Shown in pieces: positions 1-8,095 of a DNA stretch of 64,000 nucleotides; positions within the stretch are counted from its first letter, which is position 1, and the number at the start of each line of letters is the position of its first letter. The stretch covers positions 992,001-1,056,000 of the forward strand of contig NZ_CP119809.1 in the NCBI RefSeq assembly GCF_029338395.1, in the 5' to 3' direction. Under the pieces are notes generated by a model that was not told where the DNA came from, did not search any database, and saw only the letters and a program-made list of their open reading frames with translations. Position numbers and translations under genes: made by a program. Origin of the DNA: Halorussus caseinilyticus. Its GTDB lineage: Archaea > Halobacteriota > Halobacteria > Halobacteriales > Haladaptataceae.

Positions 1-1468
1 ACGTAGAAGTCCGACCCGTAGTACAGCACGTCGATGCCGTCGTTCCGTTTCGAGGCGTAGCGCACCCGTTCTAAGGTCGGGCGGAGACCCTCCGCGGGTT
101 GGCCGTACTGGAGCAGGGCGTTCCTGTCCTCGCTGTCGGCGTCCACGTACTGGTCGGCGGGGTGCATGTACGTCGTGCTGGCGGCGGTGGCCGCGACCTG
201 TCCGGCGACCAGCAGGACCAGCAGGGCCGCGAGCGTGGCGCTCACGCCGTCGCCGTCCGAGACGGCTTGCGCGCCCCACCGGACGAGGATGGCGAGACCG
301 ACTCCCGCCGGAATCGCCAGCGGAACGACCGCGTGGACGACCTCCCACGGGAAGGGGTTCTCCACGATGACGGGGTAGCCGAGGACGCTGACGAACCCCC
401 AGTAGGACGCGAACGACACCACGTCGCGGGGTTTGTCGCCAACGTACCGGTCGGTGACGAACCCGACCACCGACAGGACGAGCAGTGCGGCCGCGCCCTC
501 CCAGAGTATCGCGCCGAGCGACTCGAACGTCGAGAGGTACGACTTCTGGTTGCCCTCGCCCCACTTGCCGACGAACGACTCCCACGACCCCACGGTGGCT
601 TCCTCGATTACCGCGGGGAACGTGCCGGGATTCGAGAAGGCCTTCCAGAGTCCGGGGTCCGAGATGCCCTGCGAGCGCGGCGCGTAGAAGAAGATTACCA
701 CCGCGAAGAAGACGACGACGCCGAGAACGAGATGTAGGCCCCACCGGTCGTGCCAGAGCGCGCGCCACGTCTCGCGGGCCTTCCGGCGGACCAGCGCCTT
801 CCGGTCGTCGGCCTGCGCCGCCAGCACGAGTCGGTGGTCGAACAGGAGGACGGCCGCGCCCATCCACGTCACGACGTAGACCAGCACGTTCTCCTTCGTG
901 GTGAACGCCAGCGCGAGCATCAGCGTCCCGAGATAGAGGTAGCGAGGCTTGCGGGTGTCGAACAGACGGACGTAGAACGCCAGCGCGTACACCATGAACG
1001 CCGCGAGAAGCACGTCGTTGCGCATGAACCGCGAGTAGTAGAGGACGACGGGGTTGGCCGCGAAGAAGAGTCCGACCGCTATCATCTCGGCACGGCGGAG
1101 TCGCTCGCGGAGCAACCACGCGGTCAGCGGAAGCAGGCCCGAGACGACGGCGACGGGCAGGCGCGCGAGGAAGTCGCTCGCGCCGAACCACTGGAAGAGG
1201 TACTTGTTGACGTGATAGAGAAACGGCCCGTGGATGACGGCGTGGTACTCCCAGATACCGTTCTCGGCGTAGCGGAGAATCCAGTACCCGACGCGGCCTT
1301 CGTCCCAGTGGAACACCCGCGCGCCGAGTCCGAACAGTCGAAGCGCCAGCGAAACCAGTGTCACGGCGAGAACCGCGAGCGCGGTTCGCGCGCCGACGGC
1401 CCGACCGAACGCGCTCGCGGGGTCGCGGGTCCACTGCCGAGCGTTGGCGGACCTCTCATCTGCGGTCA
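1..1468 (-). CDS. Agl23-type GT-C membrane protein (flippase activity-associated family), 3' end beyond the window
   Basis: About 489 residues are visible, reading leftward off the window edge. The protein starts MTADERSANARQW, followed by a membrane helix and then WDEGRVGYW, the acidic DE-type motif of the first external loop in GT-C glycosyltransferases. Many further hydrophobic segments follow. Later landmarks are a loop with YYSRFMRND and, near the edge, QPAEGL and VLYYGSDF, which I recognise from the TIGR03663 'flippase activity-associated protein Agl23' family. In that family a role in moving or using lipid-linked sugars for surface glycosylation is suspected but not well proven. The start sits in a divergent gap facing ribH. 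A second GT-C-like family (YYY) occurs at 27093-29492. Family call is good; substrate unknown. Confidence 0.8.
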
Positions 1469-1549
1469 TCGTTTCCCGAAACCATCCAGAGGGATACAAA
1501 TTTTCCGGAGAACGGTAGTTCTTTTACTCGGCCAAACCTCCACCCGGAC

Positions 1550-1951
1550 ATGGTTTCCCTCGGTCTCGTCGTTTCGCGGTTCAACCGCGACGTAACTGAG
1601 CAGATGGAAGAACACGCGCGGGAGGCCGCCGCCGACCGCGGCGCGGAGGTCGTAGAGACGCTTCGCGTTCCCGGTGCGTACGACGCGCCGCTGGCGGCCG
1701 ACCGCCTCGCCCGGCGCGAGGAAATCGACGCCGTGGCGGTGGTGGGGACCATCGTGACCGGCGACACCGACCACGACCAAGTTATCGCCGACGCCGCCGC
1801 ACAGGGCCTGACCGACGTGAGTCTCGACCGCGACACGCCCGTCACCTTCGGCGTGAGCGGACCGGGCATGTCGGGAGCGGAGGCCCGCGAGCGGGCGGAC
1901 AAAGGAGCGGAGGCGGTAGACGCCGCAGTCGAACTTTCGGAGGAACTCTAA
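1550..1951 (+). CDS. ribH: 6,7-dimethyl-8-ribityllumazine synthase
   Basis: This 133-residue protein has the landmarks of lumazine synthase. RFNR near the N-terminus and VPGAYDAP match the substrate pocket (VPGAFELP in bacteria). GTIVTGDTDHDQVI corresponds to the loop with the catalytic His, and PVTFGV with a C-terminal EARERADKGAEA helix completes the fold. It condenses 5-amino-6-ribitylaminouracil with 3,4-dihydroxy-2-butanone 4-phosphate in riboflavin synthesis; the family forms cytosolic oligomers. The ATG was chosen because the protein then starts at the family's usual MVSLGLVVSRFN, with a TATA-like TTTTACT about 26 bases upstream, which suggests a leaderless message. The stop is directly followed by the ATG of the aminotransferase, so the two are co-transcribed. 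Confidence 0.93.
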   Translation: MVSLGLVVSRFNRDVTEQMEEHAREAAADRGAEVVETLRVPGAYDAPLAADRLARREEIDAVAVVGTIVTGDTDHDQVIADAAAQGLTDVSLDRDTPVTFGVSGPGMSGAEARERADKGAEAVDAAVELSEEL

Positions 1952-3094
1952 ATGCACTTTTCAGACCGAATCCAACGAGTCGAACCGAGCGCGACCCTCG
2001 CAATCAGCAACCTCGCCGCCGAACTGGAGGCCGAGGGCGCGGACGTAGTTGACCTGAGCGTGGGCGAACCCGACTTCCCGACGCCCGAGAACGTCGTCGC
2101 GGCCGGGAAGGAAGCGATGGACGCGGGACACACCGGCTACACCTCCTCGAACGGGATTCCGGAACTCAAGGAGACCATCGCCGAGAAGTTGCGCGACGAC
2201 GGACTCGACCACGAGGCCGGAAACGTCATCGTGACCCCCGGCGCGAAGCAGGCGCTCTACGAGGCAATCCAGACGCTCGTGGACGACGGCGACGAAGTGG
2301 TCCTGTTGGACCCCGCGTGGGTCTCCTACGAGGCGATGGTGAAGTTGGCGGGCGGCGACTTGAACCGCGTGGACCTCGCGCCCCACGACTTCCAACTCGA
2401 ACCCGCGCTGGACGAACTCGGCGAGGCGATGTCGGACGAGACCGAACTGCTCGTGGTCAACTCGCCGAGCAACCCGACCGGAGCGGTCTACTCCGACGCC
2501 GCGCTGGAGGGGGTCCGTGACCTCGCGGTCGAACACGACGTGACCGTCATCAGCGACGAAATCTATCAGGAGATTACCTACGGTGCGGAACCGACGAGTC
2601 TCGGCACCGTCGAGGGGATGGCCGACCGGACCGTCACGATAAACGGCTTCTCGAAGGCCTACTCGATGACCGGGTGGCGTCTGGGCTACTTCGCCGGGCC
2701 GGAAGAACTGATTTCGGAGGCCGGAAAGCTTCACTCCCACTCGGTCTCGTGTGCGACCAACTTCGTCCAGCACGCGGGCGTCGAAGCGTTGCGCAACACC
2801 GACGAGTCGGTCGAAGAGATGGTCGAAGCCTTCGCCGAGCGTCGGGAGTTCCTGCTCGACCGACTCGGCCAGCAAGGCGTCGAGGCACCCGAACCCGAGG
2901 GCGCGTTCTACCTCATGATGCCCGTCGCCGCCGACGACCAGACGTGGTGCGAGCAGGCCCTCGAAGAGGCCCACGTCGCCACAGTGCCCGGAAGCGCGTT
3001 CGGCGCGCCGGGGTACGCCCGCATCTCCTACGCCAACAGCAAGGAGCGCATCGGCGAGGCGGTGGACCGGTTGGTCGAGGCCGACCTGCTGTAG
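1952..3094 (+). CDS. PLP-dependent class I/II aminotransferase (aspartate aminotransferase family)
   Basis: A 380-residue fold-type I aminotransferase. Visible landmarks are LSVGEPDFPTPENV at the N-terminus, GYTSSNGIPELK, the NSPSNPTGAVY loop, SDEIYQEITYG, and SKAYSMTGWRLGY, whose Lys binds pyridoxal phosphate. The C-terminal domain has PEGAFYLMMPV and an Arg-containing GYARISYANS that should bind the substrate carboxylate. Length is normal. It transfers amino groups between 2-oxo acids and amino acids. Aspartate is the likely donor by family, but this subgroup also contains aromatic and alanine aminotransferases, so specificity is open. Its ATG abuts the ribH stop codon with no spacing, implying coupled translation. 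Confidence 0.88.
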   Translation: MHFSDRIQRVEPSATLAISNLAAELEAEGADVVDLSVGEPDFPTPENVVAAGKEAMDAGHTGYTSSNGIPELKETIAEKLRDDGLDHEAGNVIVTPGAKQALYEAIQTLVDDGDEVVLLDPAWVSYEAMVKLAGGDLNRVDLAPHDFQLEPALDELGEAMSDETELLVVNSPSNPTGAVYSDAALEGVRDLAVEHDVTVISDEIYQEITYGAEPTSLGTVEGMADRTVTINGFSKAYSMTGWRLGYFAGPEELISEAGKLHSHSVSCATNFVQHAGVEALRNTDESVEEMVEAFAERREFLLDRLGQQGVEAPEPEGAFYLMMPVAADDQTWCEQALEEAHVATVPGSAFGAPGYARISYANSKERIGEAVDRLVEADLL

Positions 3095-3184
3095 CGGCCG
3101 ACCGCTCGTTTTCCCAGTTCCCACCGTCCGGGAACTTCCAGCTATCTTAAGGGACGGCGCGTCCTACCTCGGGACAGAGCCATC

Positions 3185-4087
3185 ATGTACGACAGTATTC
3201 TGGTCCCTACCGACGGGAGCGAACACGCCGAACGCGCCGCCGAACACGCCCTGAGTCTGGCACGCGCGTTCGACTCGACTGTCCACTTCGTCAACGTCGT
3301 GGACGTACAGACCGAAGGTGGTCTGTTCAGCGCGGGCGGCGTAGACCGAGAGTTCGTCGGGCGACTCGAAGACCGCGGCCGCGAGAAGATTGCGACGCTG
3401 GAGGAGTTGGCCGAATCCGGCGACGACGTGCGGACGGCCGTCGTCAAAGGTCGGCCCTCGGAGGGCATCTTAGACTACGCCGAGGAGAACGACGCCGACC
3501 TCGTTCTGATGGGCACCCACGGCCGAACCGGACTGAACCGGTACGTCACGGGGAGCGTGGCCGAACGAGTCGTCCGCCTCTCGGACGCGCCGGTGTTCAC
3601 GGTCCGGGCCACCGAGCGAAGCGTCGTCGGCGACGGCTACGACGACGTGCTGATTCCGACCGACGGGAGCGACTGCGCCGACGCCGCAGTTGCCCACGGC
3701 ATCGCAATCGCCGAGCAGTACGACGCGACCGTCCACGCGGTCAACGTGATGAACGTTCGGGCGATGACGAGCGCCGACGAGATGCCGTCTCAGCCGACAC
3801 TCCTCGAAACGTTCGAGGAACGCGGCGAGGAAGCCACCGAAGCGGTCGCGGAGCGTGCGCGGGAGGCCGGTCTCGACGCCGTGACCGCCGTCTGGAAGGG
3901 GACGCCAGCGGTGGGTCTGTTGGACTACGCCGACGACGAGGACGTGGACCTGATTGCGATGGGGACGCACGGACGGCGCGGACTCGACCGCTACTTCCTC
4001 GGGAGTACCACCGCGAAGGTCGTCAGAGCCTCGGAAGTGCCCGTCCTGTCGGTGCGCTCGTCGGAAGACGACGAAGACGCCGAGTGA
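3185..4087 (+). CDS. tandem UspA-domain universal stress protein
   Basis: Two UspA domains fused in 300 residues (about 1-143 and 152-295). Each begins with a strand plus VPTDGS or IPTDGS and ends with the ATP-binding pattern G-2x-G-9x-G(S/T): MGTHGRTGLNRYVTGS and MGTHGRRGLDRYFLGS. Both domains keep the motif, so both may bind ATP. Such proteins act in the cytoplasm in stress tolerance, often as dimers; the tandem form mimics a dimer in one chain. A TATA-like CTTAAG lies about 36 bases upstream. The stop codon lies inside the stem of a strong hairpin shared with the convergent methyltransferase. Confidence 0.92.
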   Translation: MYDSILVPTDGSEHAERAAEHALSLARAFDSTVHFVNVVDVQTEGGLFSAGGVDREFVGRLEDRGREKIATLEELAESGDDVRTAVVKGRPSEGILDYAEENDADLVLMGTHGRTGLNRYVTGSVAERVVRLSDAPVFTVRATERSVVGDGYDDVLIPTDGSDCADAAVAHGIAIAEQYDATVHAVNVMNVRAMTSADEMPSQPTLLETFEERGEEATEAVAERAREAGLDAVTAVWKGTPAVGLLDYADDEDVDLIAMGTHGRRGLDRYFLGSTTAKVVRASEVPVLSVRSSEDDEDAE

Positions 4088-4117
4088 CGGCGCTCCGACG
4101 GAGCGCCGTCACTCGGC
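4079..4117. terminator. perfect 18-bp-stem hairpin between convergent genes
   Basis: Bases 4079-4096 pair perfectly with 4100-4117 around a 3-base loop (gac). The stem includes the stop codon of the UspA gene and lies 36 bases from the stop of the opposing methyltransferase. Its position suggests a bidirectional 3'-end or RNA-stabilising element. It has no clear T-run, so a classical intrinsic terminator is not proven. Confidence 0.6.
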
Positions 4118-4152
4118 AGGTCGCACGCGGCGGGTCGGGCGGACCGCCGCCC

Positions 4153-4758
4153 TCACGCGCGGGCGAGCAGTTGCACCCAGTCGCCGTCCGAGACCGACTC
4201 GACCGAGAACCCGGCGTCATCGGCCAACTCGCGGAGTCGGTCGGCGCGGTAGAGCGTGAACCTCCGCCGGTCGTCGTCGTAGCTGTCGCCGACTTTCTCG
4301 CCGTCGCCGCGGGCAACCGACAGGAGCATCGCGCCGCCGGGTCGAAGCACGCGCCGGAACTCCCGGAGGGTCGCGGGCGCGTCCTCGCGGGGGACGTGGA
4401 GGAACGACGCGCAGGCCCACAGACCGTCGAAGGCGTCGGCCGCGAGACCGAGGGCGCGCATGTCCATCCGGACGAACGCGGCGTCGGGGGCGCGGTCGGT
4501 CGCGGTCCGGAGGAAGGCGGGCGTGAGGTCCACGCCGACGACTTCGTGGCCGCGGTCCGCGAAGGTGGCCGACTCCCATCCGGGACCGCATCCAACGTCG
4601 GCGACTCGGGGCGACTCCGCGGAGTCGCCCCGAGTCACCGGTTCGAGCGCGTCTACGAACTGCTCGACTAGTTCCCGAATTTGCGACCGGTCGCCGTGGC
4701 GCTCGCGGTACTCGTCGGCGACCGACTGGTAGGTGGCGATGGTGTCGGGATGGGTCAT
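4153..4758 (-). CDS. class I SAM-dependent methyltransferase
   Basis: A 201-residue Rossmann-fold methyltransferase. Motif I is VADVGCGPGWES, motif II ends in VVGVDLTPAF, and the post-I region is FVRMDMRALGLAADAFDGLWA, followed by LHVPRED and FRRVLRPGGAMLLSV. The substrate is unknown. The start at MTHPDTIATYQSVADEYRERH was chosen because upstream residues look like untranslated sequence and the YxxxAxxYxxRH opening is typical of the family. Odd feature: residues just before motif I (TRGDSAESPR) are encoded by a perfect 34-bp palindrome and look like an insertion into an otherwise standard N-terminal helix-strand junction. Confidence 0.82.
   Translation of the reverse strand: MTHPDTIATYQSVADEYRERHGDRSQIRELVEQFVDALEPVTRGDSAESPRVADVGCGPGWESATFADRGHEVVGVDLTPAFLRTATDRAPDAAFVRMDMRALGLAADAFDGLWACASFLHVPREDAPATLREFRRVLRPGGAMLLSVARGDGEKVGDSYDDDRRRFTLYRADRLRELADDAGFSVESVSDGDWVQLLARA
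4603..4636. repeat. perfect 34-bp palindrome inside a methyltransferase reading frame
   Basis: The two 17-base arms 4603-4619 and 4620-4636 are exact reverse complements with no loop. The segment is in frame and encodes TRGDSAESPR directly before the AdoMet-binding motif I, a place where length variation is tolerated. It resembles an in-frame palindromic insertion. The methyltransferase at 21801 carries a similar SRGDSAS peptide at the equivalent position. Confidence 0.75.
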
Positions 4759-4944
4759 CGGTCGGCGGTTCGGCGTCGTGACTCTTGAAGTTGGCTCGGT
4801 CCTCTCGGAGTAGTCAGACCACCTTTTTTTCTCGTCGGGTGTCCTCGGGCGCTCGCTTCGCTCGCGCCCTGCGGCACCGCTCCTCGAAAAAATCTGGACC
4901 AAAAAAACCTGCTCGCTCACTCCGTTCGCTCGCAGTACGACTCG

Positions 4945-5766
4945 TCAGTCGAGACTCAGACCGGGGTGCCAGCGTTCCACGCCGTTCTCGGCCTTTATCT
5001 CGTCCATCTTCGCCAGAAGCTTCACCGCGAGGCTGGCGGTTTCGGCCGCGCGGTTCTCGCCCTCGGTCAGGAACTCGCCGGTCTCGCGGTTGGCGAACAC
5101 CGAGCAGACCGCGCCCGCGCGGAGGCCGTAGATGTTCGCCAGCGTCATGATGGCGCTGGCCTCCATCTCGATGTTCTTGACGTTCGCGTCCTTCAGCCCC
5201 TCTACGAGTTCGTCGCTCCCCGCGGCCTCGAAGCCCTCGAATCCGGGGCGGCCCTGTCCGGCGTAGAAACTGTCGGCGCTCATCGTGATGCCGGTGTGGT
5301 AGTCGTAGCCGAGGCGCTCGGCGGCGGCGACCAGCGCCGAGACGACTTCGTAGTCGGCGACGGCGGGGTAGTCCTCGCGGACGTAGGCGTCACTGGTGCC
5401 TTCCTGCCGGACCCCGCCGGTGGTGATAACGAGGTCCCCGACTTCCATGTCGGGCTGAATCGCGCCGCACGAGCCGACGCGGATGAAAGTGTCCGCGCCG
5501 ACGCGGGCCAACTCCTCGACGGCGATTGCCGCGGAGGGGCTACCGATGCCCGTGGAGGTGACGCTGATGGGCGTCCCCTCGTAGTCGCCGGTGACGGTCC
5601 GGTACTCGCGGTGGTGACCCACCTCGTCGGCGTCGTCCCAGAACTGGGTTATCTTCTCGATTCGCTCGGGGTTGCCCGGCAGGAGAACGGCGTCGGCCAC
5701 GTCGCCCTCGCCGACTTCGAGGTGGTACTGCACGTCGTCGTTGGGGTCTTCGCTGTCTCCAGTCAT
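4945..5766 (-). CDS. udp: uridine phosphorylase / nucleoside phosphorylase
   Basis: A 273-residue member of the PNP/UDP family. Visible motifs are LLPGNPERIEKI (phosphate-binding N-terminal loop), RVGSCGAIQPDMEVGDLVI (family signature), SADSFYAGQGRPGF (base-recognition region) and NIEMEASAIMTLANI, whose Glu-Met-Glu binds ribose. It splits uridine (and perhaps other nucleosides) with phosphate into base and ribose 1-phosphate in the cytoplasm. The start was set at MTGDSEDPNDDVQYH because a TATA box lies 26-31 bases upstream, implying a leaderless transcript. The cytidine deaminase on the same strand upstream makes uridine from cytidine, so the two steps connect. Base preference is inferred from family resemblance. 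Confidence 0.9.
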   Translation of the reverse strand: MTGDSEDPNDDVQYHLEVGEGDVADAVLLPGNPERIEKITQFWDDADEVGHHREYRTVTGDYEGTPISVTSTGIGSPSAAIAVEELARVGADTFIRVGSCGAIQPDMEVGDLVITTGGVRQEGTSDAYVREDYPAVADYEVVSALVAAAERLGYDYHTGITMSADSFYAGQGRPGFEGFEAAGSDELVEGLKDANVKNIEMEASAIMTLANIYGLRAGAVCSVFANRETGEFLTEGENRAAETASLAVKLLAKMDEIKAENGVERWHPGLSLD

Positions 5767-5791
5767 GCCGTTGGCTGACTCGACCAGCGAG

Positions 5792-5797
5792 TATAAA
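5792..5797 (-). promoter_or_regulatory. TATA box of the uridine phosphorylase gene
   Basis: TTTATA on the minus strand, 26-31 bases before the ATG at 5766. This spacing places transcription initiation at or next to the start codon, the leaderless arrangement common in haloarchaea. Confidence 0.6.
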
Positions 5798-6077
5798 GGC
5801 CGAGGGTGTCCTGTGGCGGAGACGGACGAGTTTCGGACCCTGACCCGGCGACTACCGAGCGAACGCCGGGCGAACGAGGACCGACCGCCGGAGGCGCGAG
5901 CGAGGGAGTCGGTCGTCGCGGCCCACGCTCGACCAATCAATCCACGGTTTGGGTGGATGAAAGGGGGCTTTCGAGGAAAAGACGACTTCTCCGGTTCCTG
6001 CGGAGCGGGCGGGGGCGTTCGAGAACGTCTTAGCGACGATTAAACGTCGGTTCGACACCTCGAACGTCTCTCCGTCG

Positions 6078-6479
6078 CTACTCCAGCATCTCCTCGGTGA
6101 TGGTGTTCGGCAGGAGTTCGCCGAGGGTGTACTCCGACACCGCGTACTCGTCGCCGTCGTCGCCCTCGTCACAGAGGACCGGCAGGTCGTCGTCGCAGAA
6201 CTCCGCGAGCGTCTGGCGGCACATTCCGCAGGGGGTCACACCGTCCCGAGCGCCGGAACTCACCGCAAGCGCCGCGAAGTCGCGGTGGCCCTCCTTGACC
6301 GCCTCGGCGATGGCGACTTCCTCGGCGTGGAGCGAGTTGCTGTAGTTGGCGTTCTCGATGTTGCACCCGACGTAGACGCTCCCGTCGGCGGTCTGGAGCG
6401 CCGCGCCGACCGGGTAGTCCGAGTAGGGTACGTGAGCGTCGGCCTGCACTTCGCGGGCGGCCGTGAGGAGTTCGTTCAT
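6078..6479 (-). CDS. cdd: cytidine deaminase
   Basis: A 133-residue zinc cytidine deaminase of normal homotetrameric-class length. The zinc ligands and catalytic Glu are present: NSLHAEEVAIAEA gives the Cys/His-A-E site, and TPCGMCRQTLAEF gives the two zinc cysteines. CNIENANYS is the conserved substrate-binding stretch. It hydrolyses cytidine and deoxycytidine to uridine and deoxyuridine. It lies upstream of uridine phosphorylase on the same strand with a gap of about 310 bases, so it is probably functionally linked but separately transcribed. Confidence 0.95.
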   Translation of the reverse strand: MNELLTAAREVQADAHVPYSDYPVGAALQTADGSVYVGCNIENANYSNSLHAEEVAIAEAVKEGHRDFAALAVSSGARDGVTPCGMCRQTLAEFCDDDLPVLCDEGDDGDEYAVSEYTLGELLPNTITEEMLE

Positions 6480-6539
6480 GGTAGCGGGGCTTCGAAGGCG
6501 CGGGGCATATATCTCCCGCCCGCCAGCGGAGGGCGGGTG

Positions 6540-6964
6540 ACTCGCTAGTAGCCCACCCAGAACTATATTTTCGTTTCCTAAGAAATTGTATTTATTTGTC
6601 TAAGAAATCTATTTCTATTCAGTCGGACAGAAGACGCCGACGGCTGAAGAAGCCAGCGACCCGAGGGTTCAAGTACGAGAACGCGACGAATCCTGTCCGG
6701 ACGCTTCGCGCGGTTCCGGGCGCGGGCGGCGCGCGGGCAGTGCCCGCGCGCCGCGGGACCGCCAGTCCGACTAACCGGAGACGGCTGAGCCACTATCGCC
6801 GAGTTGCATCGCTGTCGTGGTGTGGGCATCGGGCGTCGAGTCGCGGGTCGAGGAGAGGCGTCTGTACGCTCCATCAGTCGAAGACCGTCGCGTCACCGCG
6901 ACTGCACAGCACCGCAACCACACTGCTACCGCGACGACTGGAGGCCGACGGGCAAACGCAGACG
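6540..6964. other. non-coding spacer with an AT-rich island
   Basis: No convincing gene is visible; open frames here are composition artefacts. Bases 6566-6620 are strikingly AT-rich and contain CTAAGAAA twice (near 6582 and 6600). Similar AT-rich tracts with CTAAGAAA or its complement occur beside other copies of the dispersed element and inside the gene at 47378. Confidence 0.6.
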
Positions 6965-7130
6965 ACCGGAAACCGACGGGCAAGCGGGGGACAGGCTTGC
7001 GCCAATCAGGACCGCACCGCGCGGGCCACACGCCTCCCCAACCGACTGCGTTGCCTGCGGTCGCAAGTCAGCGAGGCGCGAAGCGTCTCGCAAGCCTCGG
7101 TCGCTCCGCTCCCGACGACCTCACGCAACA
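6965..7130 (+). repeat. modular dispersed element, copy A
   Basis: Copy A contains the shared head (CAGGCTTG...CCAATCAGGACCGC), the core CACGCCTCCCCAACCGACT, then a 9-bp hairpin at 7071-7091 and a tail ending near 7130. Bases 6965-7047 are identical over 83 bp to the reverse complement of 16141-16223 (copy B). It lies just upstream of the gene at 7277. Confidence 0.8.
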
Positions 7131-7276
7131 AAATGACGAAGGGGAAATCAATCGAGGGCGTGATTCACCCGCCAGAGACCCCTCCCCGCCGAGTAATCGC
7201 CGCGTTCTTCGACCGCGTTCCATCCTGCCAATGGCGTTACGTTCATGACGCGCCGGGTCGTAGGTGGGCGTACGGA

Positions 7277-7750
7277 ATGAGGCGCGACTACTTCACGCTG
7301 GAGGTTCGAAACGTCGATTGGGTCGAGGAGGACGCGGAAGCCAAGAAGCCGACGGTAATCATCGACTTCGAGGGTCCGTCCTCGACGCTCCGCGAGCGCC
7401 TCACGGGGACAGGCGACGAACTGCTCGACGCCGAGGAGACCGACGTGGCGTTCCGACTCCAAGGCCCGGTGGACGACGACGACACCGCGGGTGTCGTCAG
7501 CGTCACCAACCGCATCACGGGAGACTTCGTTCTCGAACTCAATCAGGACGCCGACGACGTTCTCAAGTTCATCGCGGCGGCCCGCGAGTACGGGAAGACG
7601 ACCGGCGACATGGACGGACGCTACCACGTCGAAATCAGCATCAACGGCGAGGACCTCGTGGAGTACGAGAAGAGTACGTTCCTCGTCTACAACGACGAGG
7701 GCAACCTCCTCCGACAGCACAGTCTCATCCCGAGCGGCGTCGAACTCTGA
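7277..7750 (+). CDS. conserved haloarchaeal protein (DUF5793-like)
   Basis: A 157-residue acidic cytoplasmic protein starting MRRDYFTLEVRNVDWV. It has no signal peptide or membrane segment. I recognise it, from memory, as the haloarchaeal DUF5793-type family; function unknown. The predicted fold looks like mixed alpha/beta, with stretches such as PTVIIDFEGPSSTLRERL and EETDVAFRLQGPV. The frame is open further upstream, but those residues come from the dispersed repeat and do not look coding, so the internal ATG was chosen. The opposing microprotein at 7790-7900 ends 39 bases beyond its stop. Confidence 0.75.
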   Translation: MRRDYFTLEVRNVDWVEEDAEAKKPTVIIDFEGPSSTLRERLTGTGDELLDAEETDVAFRLQGPVDDDDTAGVVSVTNRITGDFVLELNQDADDVLKFIAAAREYGKTTGDMDGRYHVEISINGEDLVEYEKSTFLVYNDEGNLLRQHSLIPSGVEL

Positions 7751-7789
7751 CCCCTCTCGCTCGTCGGCGACGTACCTCCCTCCGATTCC

Positions 7790-7900
7790 TCAGAAGGTAC
7801 CGAACAGCAACAGATACGCGAGGATAATCGCCGCCAGCAGGACGATGCCGCCGATGACCGTGTTGAACAGGCCCTCCGGGTCGGTCAGACTGAATTTCAT
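7790..7900 (-). CDS. 36-residue single-span membrane microprotein
   Basis: MKFSLTDPEGLFN is followed by one hydrophobic helix (VIGGIVLLAAIILAYLLLF) that ends the protein. No known catalytic motif. The clean N-terminal amphipathic stretch plus a single span resembles small membrane proteins or subunits widely conserved in haloarchaea. It is convergent with the gene ending at 7750 and divergent from the mutase gene at 8096. Function unknown. Because it is so short, coding status rests on its membrane-protein-like composition. Confidence 0.6.
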   Translation of the reverse strand: MKFSLTDPEGLFNTVIGGIVLLAAIILAYLLLFGTF

Positions 7901-8095
7901 ACCTCGAACTACCACGACTGACGGCTTATGTGTCACGGGCATTCGGCCCGTACCGACTCGTTCGACGCCGTTCGGCCTGTCGTACGTCTCACCACTCTCG
8001 TCCGCTCGCGACCTCCGGGAGTACCGTCTCCCGGACCCCCGTCCGTAGAAGTCGAACCGCGGAAAGCTAAGTATCAGGCTCCCCGAAGTCCCGAC

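Noticed and set aside
1961-3124. 387-codon open frame on the minus strand opposite the aminotransferase
   Set aside because: Mirror of a real gene in a GC-rich genome; no domain, no sensible start, and the sense strand encodes a complete aminotransferase.
6596-7276. Upstream extension of the gene at 7277
   Set aside because: It reads through an AT island and the dispersed element copy A; the residues have no family similarity and end abruptly at MRRDYFTL, where similarity starts.
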